NCBI RefSeq assembly: GCF_023016045.1
Contig: NZ_JALKAP010000007.1
Coordinates: forward strand, 124,001 to 188,000
From: Marinobacter sp. S6332
GTDB taxonomy: Bacteria; Pseudomonadota; Gammaproteobacteria; Pseudomonadales; Oleiphilaceae
DNA length: 64,000 nt
Direction of reading: 5' to 3'
The notes under the pieces: generated by a model
Database searches by the model: none
What the model saw: the letters and a program-made list of their open reading frames with translations, nothing else
Told to the model about the DNA's origin: nothing
Made by a program: the position numbers and the translations under genes
In this document: positions 56,520 through 64,000 of the stretch, piece after piece
Layout: every line of letters begins with the position of its first letter
How positions within the stretch are numbered: the first letter of the stretch is position 1

Positions 56520-56670
56520 TCAGTAAAAACCTCTATTGGGAATACTTTCTATAATTTTAAAGTGCGCAATTTTGCCTGATTTATGAGCGTTTGGCAAAGT
56601 GAGTTCGCTAACGACTGCAAAAAAGAAGCTTATTGACTCCTTATACTGCTATTTATAACGCTAAATTAGC

Positions 56671-57384
56671 TTATTCGGCGTTGATTTCACGCCATTGGCC
56701 ATCATGGAAGGCCTCCATGGGCTTGAAGCGGGTTTTGTAATTCATTTTCTGACACTGCTTTATCCAGTAGCCAAGGTAGAGGTGAGGCTGTTCACGATTT
56801 TTGGCTTCTTCAATTTGCCAGAGTACCGCAAAGGTGCCCAGGCTGCGGCTCTCATGGGCCGGGTTGAACACGGTGTATATGGCGGAGAGCCCGTCATCAA
56901 GCATGTCTATGGCCGCCAGAGCGAGGAGTTCTCCATCTTTGCGCATCTCCAAAAACCAAGAATCTGTGGCGCCTTCTACCAAAAATGAAATGAACTGCTC
57001 TCGAGAAGGAGGGTACATATCGCCATCTTTGTGTCTGAGTTCGACGTAACGGGCGTATAGCTGGTAATAGCTCTCGTTGAATTCTGCGGGCACCAGAGTG
57101 CATTGAAGGTCGTTGTTCTTTTTCATGACCCGGCGCTGGCTGCGATCCGGGCGAAAGTTGTTTACATTCAGCCGTACTGGAATGCAGGCGTTGCACGTTT
57201 CACAGTGTGGCCGGTAGTAATGCGATCCGCTACGCCGAAATCCTAGTGCGGTAAGTTGGCTGTAGAGCTTTTTGTCGATGTGGGCACGCGGATCCACGAA
57301 CATGGTTGTAGCTTCGCGATCGGGCAGGTAGCTGCAGTCGTGGGCTGGTGTAGCAAAGAATACCAGGGTTTTGAGACTACTCAT
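56671..57384 (-). CDS. bpt: leucyl/arginyl-tRNA-protein transferase (Bpt/Ate type)
   Basis: The 237-residue protein carries the N-terminal Cys cluster RPHCETCNACIPVRLNV and the YLGYWIKQCQKMNYKTRFKP motif of the Ate/Bpt family. Gammaproteobacterial Bpt attaches Leu to N-terminal Asp or Glu, making ClpS substrates. It starts directly after the aat stop (1 base), so the two are one unit. Confidence 0.94.
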   Translation of the reverse strand: MSSLKTLVFFATPAHDCSYLPDREATTMFVDPRAHIDKKLYSQLTALGFRRSGSHYYRPHCETCNACIPVRLNVNNFRPDRSQRRVMKKNNDLQCTLVPAEFNESYYQLYARYVELRHKDGDMYPPSREQFISFLVEGATDSWFLEMRKDGELLALAAIDMLDDGLSAIYTVFNPAHESRSLGTFAVLWQIEEAKNREQPHLYLGYWIKQCQKMNYKTRFKPMEAFHDGQWREINAE

Positions 57385-58098
57385 TCAGGCCTCCGGCCCG
57401 GGCCATTGCCAGTGGAATGTCCAGTCGGGCTGATCCGGTTTTCGATCTGAGTATTCATTGATTATAGATAAAAATTCGCTTCTGGGTAGGGTGTGTGCAC
57501 CCATGGTAAGAAGGTGATCGCTTTCCACTTGGCAGTCCATCATGCGATAGCCCCAATCCTGAAGCTGGTGGGCCAGATGGACCATGAGGACTTTGGAGGC
57601 GTTGGTTTCAAGGGAGAACATGGATTCGCCGAAGAAGCATTGCCCGATGGCGAGCCCATACATGCCGCCTGCCAGTTCGTCATTTTGGTTCCATACTTCT
57701 ATGGAGTGGGCGATGCCTTGGCGGTGCAGTGCGGAGTAGCTGGCGATCATGTCGTCGGTGATCCAGGTGCCTTCGCTTCGGGTGGAGGCGCATAGGCGGA
57801 TGATGCGGCCGAAGGCTTGGTCTGTGGTTACTCGGAAGCGGCGTTTGTTGAGTGTTCGGCGTAGGCTTCGGGAGATGTGTATGTTTTCAGGGAAGAGCAC
57901 GCACCGGGGGTCTGGGGACCACCAGAGTATGGGTTGGTCGTCGCTGTACCAGGGGAAGATGCCGCTGCGGTAGGCGAGGATTAGGCGCTCTGTGGAGAGG
58001 TCGCCACCCAGAGCCAGTAGGCCATCGGGGTCGTCGAGGGCTTCTTCGGCTGGGGGGAACCACAGGTGGTCGGGGTCTAGCCAGGGTAGTGAGGTCAT
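57385..58098 (-). CDS. aat: leucyl/phenylalanyl-tRNA-protein transferase
   Basis: The 237-residue protein carries DPDGLLALGGDLSTERLILAYRSGIFPWYSD (in part) and the FGESMFSLETNASKVLMVHL signature. It adds Leu or Phe to N-terminal Lys or Arg to make N-degrons read by ClpS. It is adjacent to bpt and near clpS and clpA. Confidence 0.96.
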   Translation of the reverse strand: MTSLPWLDPDHLWFPPAEEALDDPDGLLALGGDLSTERLILAYRSGIFPWYSDDQPILWWSPDPRCVLFPENIHISRSLRRTLNKRRFRVTTDQAFGRIIRLCASTRSEGTWITDDMIASYSALHRQGIAHSIEVWNQNDELAGGMYGLAIGQCFFGESMFSLETNASKVLMVHLAHQLQDWGYRMMDCQVESDHLLTMGAHTLPRSEFLSIINEYSDRKPDQPDWTFHWQWPGPEA

Positions 58099-58141
58099 TC
58101 TGCTTCAGTTTTTACCGAGCTGGTTTTAACTTGGGAGTACC

Positions 58142-58246
58142 GGCAGGCAGGAAGCCCCTTCTGAAACACGCTGTGGATACGTCCTTGTACGCTTGGCTTC
58201 GCCATCCATGGCTTCGCACAGTTTCAGAAGGGGCTTCCTGCCTGCC
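58142..58246. repeat. 105-bp inverted-repeat element between aat and trxB
   Basis: The outer arms, 58142-58167 and 58221-58246, are perfect 26-base reverse complements, starting GGCAGGCAGGAAGCCCC. The 53-base centre contains a direct pair of GGCTTCGC (58195-58202, 58210-58217) around the palindrome GCCATCCATGGC. There is no coding potential. It could be a REP/MITE-like element, a terminator for the convergent-free intergene, or a structured RNA; copies elsewhere would decide. Confidence 0.85.
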
Positions 58247-58333
58247 TCATCTAGTGAAGGTGAAGACCAATAGTTTCAGAGAGCTGGCCTCGCCCCACCT
58301 TCTTGTCATGGGAGTTGCCTAGCCTCATTAGGT

Positions 58334-59299
<966 letters not shown>

Positions 59300-59426
59300 T
59301 TAATTCGGTGCGTGTCGGGCTCTTTAAGAGCCAGTATTGCGAGGAAGATCAAAAGGCTACCATGAAAGCAGACGGCTGCCATTTGTTTTGGTCAATTCCC
59401 CTGATAAAGCAATGCTATCTATCCGG

Positions 59427-60338
59427 TTATTCCAGTACGGATACGGTGGCGAGCAGTTGGCGCACCCGTTCAGCACTTTTTCCGGATTCACCTTGTTCAA
59501 TGCGGTGTTCGGCAACGGCTGGAAACACCGCTTGAATGTCGTCGGGCAAGGCGTGATGTCGGCCTTCCATTAGAGTCCAGGCCTTGGTGGCTCTGAGCAG
59601 TCCGAGCCCCGCTCTAGGTGATAAACCGTAAAGCAGTCCGGGCATGCGGCGGCTTTGTTCCAGCAAGCGCTGGATGTAGTCCAGCAACGCCGGGCTTGCT
59701 GTCACGCGGGTGACTTCTTGCTGGAGCTTCGCCAAGTCAGCTTCTGAAAGCAGGGTGCCAAGCCGGTCTGTCATTACCCGTCGGTCTTCGCCTTGCAATA
59801 GTTCTCGCTCAGCTCTCGGGTCAGGGTATCCAAGTCTTATGCGCATCAAAAAGCGGTCAAGTTGCGACTCGGGCAGTGGGTAGGTCCCGCCTTGCTCTGT
59901 GGGGTTCTGTGTGGCGATCACAAAGAAAGGATTAGGCAGCGGCCGGGTCTCGCCTTCGATGGAGACTTGCCGTTCTTCCATGGCTTCAAGCAAGGCGCTC
60001 TGTGTTCGTGGCGATGCACGGTTAATTTCATCCGCCAGTACAACTTGTGCAAAAATAGGCCCCGGATGGAACACCAAACTACCGGCTTGTTTGTCATACA
60101 TGGAGTAGCCAAGTACGTCGGCAGGCAGTAGGTCGTTTGTGAATTGAATGCGTTGATAGCTCAAGCCCATAACTTTCGCCAAGGCGTGGGATAGTGTGGT
60201 TTTGCCCATGCCGGGAATGTCTTCAATCAACAAGTGACCACTGGCAAGCAGGCCACAGAGAGCCAAGCGAACCTGACGCTCTTTGCCAAGCAGGATTTGA
60301 TTCAATTCGGTAACAACGTTGTCCACCAGGTTTTTCAT
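59427..60338 (-). CDS. MoxR-family AAA+ ATPase
   Basis: The 303-residue protein carries Walker A (DIPGMGKTTLSHAL), Walker B (VVLADEINRASPRTQSALLEAMEE, in part) and GLLRATKAWTLMEGRHHALPDD of the MoxR family. MoxR ATPases act as chaperones with DUF58 and VWA partner proteins. None of these partners follows here; it lies 7 bases after aguB and is followed by trxB. The role is open. Confidence 0.9.
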   Translation of the reverse strand: MKNLVDNVVTELNQILLGKERQVRLALCGLLASGHLLIEDIPGMGKTTLSHALAKVMGLSYQRIQFTNDLLPADVLGYSMYDKQAGSLVFHPGPIFAQVVLADEINRASPRTQSALLEAMEERQVSIEGETRPLPNPFFVIATQNPTEQGGTYPLPESQLDRFLMRIRLGYPDPRAERELLQGEDRRVMTDRLGTLLSEADLAKLQQEVTRVTASPALLDYIQRLLEQSRRMPGLLYGLSPRAGLGLLRATKAWTLMEGRHHALPDDIQAVFPAVAEHRIEQGESGKSAERVRQLLATVSVLE

Positions 60339-60345
60339 GCCGAGT

Positions 60346-61281
60346 TCAGTCCCTCACTCTCTTGAGAATGTCGCCGTAAGCGTCGATGCGCCGGTCTCTG
60401 AAATACGGCCAAATGCGCCGAATAGATTCGCTGCGATGGCGGTCAAGGGTTACGCTCAGTATGCACTCTGCGCTGTCATCGGCGCGTTCAAGAAACTCGC
60501 CTTGAGGGCCGCATATAAAGCTGTTGCCCCAAAAGCGAATGCCGTCGGAATGCCCGGTGGGGTCTGGTTCAGTACCTACGCGGTTGGGCGCAATTACTGG
60601 CAGGTTGTTTGCTACTGCATGGCCTCGCTGAACGGTGACCCATGCCTCTAGTTGCCGCGCCTGTTCATCTGGTTCGTCGGTAATATCCCAGCCGATCGCG
60701 GTGGGGTATATGAGTATTTCAGCGCCAGCCAGAGCCATTAATCGGGCAGCTTCTGGATACCATTGATCCCAGCATACGAGAACGCCTAGCTTACCTACAG
60801 AGGTTTCGATGGGAGAAAACCCATTGCGGCCGTCGTTGAACTGAGCATCGCCTGGCGTGAAGTAGAACTTTTCATAGAATCCGGGGTCGTCGGGGATATG
60901 CATCTTTCGATACAGGCCGGCAATCGAGCCGTCGGTTTCGATGACAACGGCGGTGTTGTGATATACGCCGTTCATGCGGCGCTCAAATATAGAGCCAACG
61001 ATCACCACGCTAAGTTCCCGGGCAAGGTCTGAAAGCCGTTCGCTTGTCGGGCCGGGGATGGGTTCGGCAAGGTCGAATACGCCGGTGTCTTCGGTCTGGC
61101 AAAAATATTGGGTAGCATGCAGTTCTTGCAACACGACAAGCTGAGCACCACCTGCGGCAGCTTCTCGAACCAGCATTTCAGTCGTTGCTAAACTGGCGGC
61201 TTTGTCTTGACTGCACGCCTGTTGGATAGCGGCAACTGCGAGTTGCCCTGTCACTTGAGTTTTGCCGGAATGATCGCTCAT
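60346..61281 (-). CDS. aguB: N-carbamoylputrescine amidohydrolase
   Basis: The 311-residue nitrilase-family protein has the catalytic Glu (LQELHATQYF), Lys (GLYRKMHIPDD) and Cys (GVLVCWDQWYPEA). PGFYEKFYFTPGD and PTAIGWDITD are typical of AguB. It converts N-carbamoylputrescine to putrescine. It overlaps aguA by 4 bases. Confidence 0.95.
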   Translation of the reverse strand: MSDHSGKTQVTGQLAVAAIQQACSQDKAASLATTEMLVREAAAGGAQLVVLQELHATQYFCQTEDTGVFDLAEPIPGPTSERLSDLARELSVVIVGSIFERRMNGVYHNTAVVIETDGSIAGLYRKMHIPDDPGFYEKFYFTPGDAQFNDGRNGFSPIETSVGKLGVLVCWDQWYPEAARLMALAGAEILIYPTAIGWDITDEPDEQARQLEAWVTVQRGHAVANNLPVIAPNRVGTEPDPTGHSDGIRFWGNSFICGPQGEFLERADDSAECILSVTLDRHRSESIRRIWPYFRDRRIDAYGDILKRVRD

Positions 61282-62330
61282 AAAGTGACAACTCCTTCGG
61301 GGATTTGCATGGTGACGCAGTGCAGGCTGCCGTGCTGTTTTACCAGCGGGCGACAGTTGATAGGAATGATTTCCCGGTCTGGGAAAATGCAGCCCATAAT
61401 GCGAATGGCTTCTTCGTCCTGCGCAACATCGTATATCGGCAACAGCACTGCTCCGTTGATGATCAAGAAGTTGGCGTAGGTTGCCGGGAGGCGTTCGCCT
61501 TCGCCACCGAATACGGGCTCTGGCCAGGGTAACGCGGTCAGTTTATAGGGAGAGCCGTCCCGCTGACGAAACTCTTGAAGATCTTCTTCCATGGCGGCCA
61601 AAGCGCTGTAATGCTCATCTGCGACATCGGGGCAGGCAACGTAGCAAATATGGTCTGGAGCGCAAAAGCGGGCCAGTGTATCTATGTGACTGTCGGTATC
61701 ATCGCCCGCCAGATAGCCGTGGTTGAGCCATAAAATTCGGCCTGCACCAAGCATTTCAGACAAGGTATGTTCTATGGCTCCTCGGTCCATGGAGGCATTG
61801 CGTGAAGGGGTCAAAAGGCATTCGCTGGTGGCTAGTAACGTGCCCTCGCCGTCAGACTCGATAGAGCCCCCCTCAAGAACGAAGTCCACCGTCTGCATGG
61901 GGGTGGATCCGAACACGCCGAAATTGGTGAGATGTCGGTTCAGGGCGTCATCTTTTTCCCAGGGGAATTTGCCGCCCCATGCGTTGAAGCGAAAATCCAA
62001 CAAGGTCGGCTTGTCGTCTATAAGCACTGTAATAGGGCCGTGATCGCGCGCCCAAGTGTCGTTTGCCGGGGCTGGCACAGCGCGAACTCGCCCCGGAATG
62101 CTATGTTCGCTTGCCCAGTTGTTGAGTTCGCGTTCCAGTTCTTGCAACCGAATCACGTGTTCACAGTTGATAACCAGATGTTGGAAGCGAAGAACCGAAC
62201 GGGCGATTTCGAGAAATACCGGTTCTACCTCATCCATAATCCTTGCCCAGTCGGTACCTGGGTGAGGCCAAGTAAGCACAACGGCGCTTTGGGGTGCCCA
62301 CTCAGCGGGCAACACGCGTCGAGATGTCAC
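61278..62330 (-). CDS. aguA: agmatine deiminase
   Basis: The 350-residue protein carries the guanidine-modifying fold with WARDHGPITVL, GGSIESDGEG, HIDTLARF and the catalytic Cys near the C-terminus (HGSLHCVTMQIP). It turns agmatine into N-carbamoylputrescine. With aguB it makes putrescine from arginine-derived agmatine. Confidence 0.95.
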   Translation of the reverse strand: MTSRRVLPAEWAPQSAVVLTWPHPGTDWARIMDEVEPVFLEIARSVLRFQHLVINCEHVIRLQELERELNNWASEHSIPGRVRAVPAPANDTWARDHGPITVLIDDKPTLLDFRFNAWGGKFPWEKDDALNRHLTNFGVFGSTPMQTVDFVLEGGSIESDGEGTLLATSECLLTPSRNASMDRGAIEHTLSEMLGAGRILWLNHGYLAGDDTDSHIDTLARFCAPDHICYVACPDVADEHYSALAAMEEDLQEFRQRDGSPYKLTALPWPEPVFGGEGERLPATYANFLIINGAVLLPIYDVAQDEEAIRIMGCIFPDREIIPINCRPLVKQHGSLHCVTMQIPEGVVTL

Positions 62331-62437
62331 GTTATAGTCACCTTAAAATTGCAAAAGCCGCCATTCTAAACAAAGGGCGGCGTATCGTCAGAATGTGTGT
62401 CCGGGCGTGCCGGGCGAAAACGTTCGCTTTAGAGATC

Positions 62438-62740
62438 TCAGCGCCGGGGTTTCAACACCGAATGGATGACCTTGTCGCTTTCGAAATAAACCACAAATTT
62501 GCCGTAGTGCCACTGGCTAATAGGGGGCTGCCCGACAGGACCTTCCACGGAATCCGGTTGGCCCCAAGAGGCGCGTACCGATGATTGAGACATGCCTGTG
62601 TGAGGCATACTCTGCTGACTCCTATCTGCCTGGTTGCCAACCGGCACGCGCAGATCTTCAGCCAAGGCGCCAGATACTGGAGCCAGAGTGAGAATTATGG
62701 CGGCTGCGAAGGTGCAAGTTACCACTCGCTTTATTGTCAT
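62438..62740 (-). CDS. small secreted protein of unknown function
   Basis: The 100-residue protein has a signal peptide (basic MTIKRVV, hydrophobic core, cleavage near ALA-ED). A short domain follows with SVRASWGQPDSVEGPVGQPP and WHYGKFVVYFESDKVIHSVL, an arrangement seen in SmpA/OmlA-like and DUF2845-like periplasmic proteins. ATG 62740 has GGAGAAG upstream; the frame to 62824 is longer but lacks this. The function is unknown. Confidence 0.75.
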   Translation of the reverse strand: MTIKRVVTCTFAAAIILTLAPVSGALAEDLRVPVGNQADRSQQSMPHTGMSQSSVRASWGQPDSVEGPVGQPPISQWHYGKFVVYFESDKVIHSVLKPRR

Positions 62741-62845
62741 TGAAGCTTCTCCATTCATGCACAGGTCTCCGGCAAGTGCTCCCGGGGACATGGATAAAAC
62801 GTAATATCCGAGAATTACGGACAAAAGTCACATGTTTTCGCCAGT

Positions 62846-63433
62846 CTACTCCTTTTGTCGCTGGCGTATCTGCCAACGCATCACATGACGGGCGATTTGC
62901 TGGCGGTCGCTATCTTGTATCTTAATAAAGCGGGTATGAACCCTTGCTCTGCCTGTTTCGCTGGCCTGTACGTCCAACACCTCCGCAATGGCGCGGGGTT
63001 GGAACAGTTCTGGTGGTAGGGTCATGCGAACCGCAAGCTGATCACCAGTGTGCCATGTGTGTATACGCCCGGAAAAGGCCAGACCGCCTTCGCTCAGAGT
63101 GACCTGCTGCCACTCGTCCGGTTGCAAGGGATTTTGCTGAAAGGCCATAATGCGCGCTAGCGTGTCCAGCTTGCCGTTGAGGGACTTAACCAGCCCCGTA
63201 AGTAGGCGGTCCTGATCCGAAAGGCTGGCAAGCTGGGATTTGATGTCCTGGTCCAGTCGCCTGAAATCAGCTTTCAGGCTCTCGAGGTGATCGTCACCAA
63301 AGAGGTTGTCATCGAATTCTTCGGGGGACGAAAGCTTACGAACTTCCAGACCAATACGGTCTTCGATGCGGAAAAATTCCCGACGCTCAGGTAGATTGTC
63401 TGCCGGATCAGAAGGCGTGTCTCGGGTGTGCAT
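62846..63433 (-). CDS. PilZ-domain protein
   Basis: The 195-residue protein has an N-terminal RREFFRIEDRIGLEV segment (RxxxR), a coiled-coil-like middle (FRRLDQDIKSQLASLSDQDR) and a C-terminal VTLSEGGLAFSG. PilZ domains bind cyclic di-GMP with RxxxR and [DN]xSxxG. Here the second motif is TLSEGG, with Thr at the first position, so binding may be altered. ATG 63433 is preferred over 63463. It is divergent from the lolC-like gene. Confidence 0.85.
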   Translation of the reverse strand: MHTRDTPSDPADNLPERREFFRIEDRIGLEVRKLSSPEEFDDNLFGDDHLESLKADFRRLDQDIKSQLASLSDQDRLLTGLVKSLNGKLDTLARIMAFQQNPLQPDEWQQVTLSEGGLAFSGRIHTWHTGDQLAVRMTLPPELFQPRAIAEVLDVQASETGRARVHTRFIKIQDSDRQQIARHVMRWQIRQRQKE

Positions 63434-63558
63434 TCGGGGCTCCGCGTTTGAGAAATATAGCAAGTAGTTAAAGTTTAGCAGTTTCCCTCCGTGCTGAAAG
63501 GCTGCGAGGGGGAATTCCAGACCACGATCGACCTGAAGGTAGCGACAGGCAACCCTCC

Positions 63559-64000
63559 ATGTTCAGACCCTTATCGTTGTATATCGGCTTGCGTTATACC
63601 GCAGCCAAAAGGCGCAATCACTTTATATCCTTTATCTCCCTCACATCCATGATCGGGCTCATGCTCGGCGTTGCCGTGCTCATTATTGTGCTCTCCGTTA
63701 TGAATGGTTTTGATCGTGAACTCAAACAGCGAATACTGGGCATGGTTCCCCATGCCATCATCCAAGGCAGTGGGCCGCTGGATGACTGGGAATCGGTAGA
63801 TGCCCAAGTGCAGCAACACCCACGAGTACTTGCAGCTGCGCCGTTTATTCAGGGGCAGGGGATGGTTACCGGAGGCGGTGATGTGCGAGGCGTTATGCTA
63901 AACGGCATATTGCCTGAGGAGGAACGTTCGGTCTCCATCATCGAAAATCACATGATTGATGGCAAACTGGATGATTTGGTTTCAGGAGAGTTCGGCATCA
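63559..64000 (+). CDS. lolC: LolC/LolE lipoprotein-releasing permease, 3' end outside the window
   Basis: 147 residues of the N-terminus are seen. It begins MFRPLSLYIGLRYTAAKRRN, has the first membrane helix (ISLTSMIGLMLGVAVLIIVL) and the SVMNGFDRELKQRILGMVPH motif. A periplasmic MacB-like core follows. LolCDE releases lipoproteins to LolA. The assignment between LolC and LolE is not settled. The frame runs to the window end. Confidence 0.9.
   Translation, partial: MFRPLSLYIGLRYTAAKRRNHFISFISLTSMIGLMLGVAVLIIVLSVMNGFDRELKQRILGMVPHAIIQGSGPLDDWESVDAQVQQHPRVLAAAPFIQGQGMVTGGGDVRGVMLNGILPEEERSVSIIENHMIDGKLDDLVSGEFGI

Noticed and set aside
57852..58322. Open frame on the + strand across aat and the inverted repeat
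   Set aside because: It lies opposite aat and crosses the repeat; the translation is Arg/Gly-rich, with no homology I recognise.

Overview
The window looks like an ordinary chromosomal stretch of a marine gammaproteobacterium close to Marinobacter. This rests on gene content and order only: a class I PHA synthase with a phasin, a full cbb3 oxidase locus, L-/D-lactate oxidation genes, and the block rluE-nudix-mnmA-hflD-purB next to cspD-clpS-clpA-infA-bpt-aat-trxB, which resembles the same block in Pseudomonas. No phage genes, transposases, CRISPR arrays, tRNAs or rRNAs are visible. Base composition looks even throughout, apart from an A+T-rich patch near 45.1 kb.

Bases 1-5576 (+) encode an energised envelope machine: a large TPR protein (cut by the window start), a TPR lipoprotein, a small secreted protein, ExbB/TolQ, two different ExbD/TolR proteins and a TonB/AgmX-like protein with a Pro/Glu-rich span. 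Bases 5649-7778 (-) hold phasin and phaC. A DASS anion transporter follows (+). Bases 9517-14080 (+) hold a C39-type peptidase, an outer-membrane barrel with an N-terminal helical segment, a FadL-like barrel and a MalM-like lipoprotein, reminiscent of the FapD/FapF export pair but without recognisable fibre subunits. A polysaccharide deacetylase, a DnaJ-related protein and a TetR regulator follow (-), then ttcA (+).

Bases 17494-26144 (-) form the cbb3 oxidase region ccoNOQP-ccoGHIS-safE, with an Anr/Fnr-like box upstream of ccoN. Next come a membrane diguanylate cyclase, an ABM-family protein, tusA, dsbD, epmC, rhlB, pdxB, an orphan gene, alaA, and a lactate locus: lldR divergent from lldD and a large FAD/Fe-S D-lactate dehydrogenase, with two palindromic operators between them. 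Then gpx-ohrR, a hybrid histidine kinase, an orphan membrane protein and a LysR regulator.

Bases 46213-52808 (-) are translation, RNA-modification and purine genes: rluE, nudix, mnmA, hflD, purB, ribosomal oxygenase, GNAT fusion. Bases 52977-58098 hold the N-degron/Clp cluster. An unusual 105-bp inverted-repeat element separates aat from trxB. The end holds moxR, aguB, aguA, a small secreted protein, a PilZ protein and the start of lolC/lolE.

The best candidates for an undescribed system are the ExbB-ExbD-ExbD-AgmX/TPR machine, whose two ExbD subunits differ at the proton-carrying residue, and the reduced Fap-like export locus 4 kb downstream.
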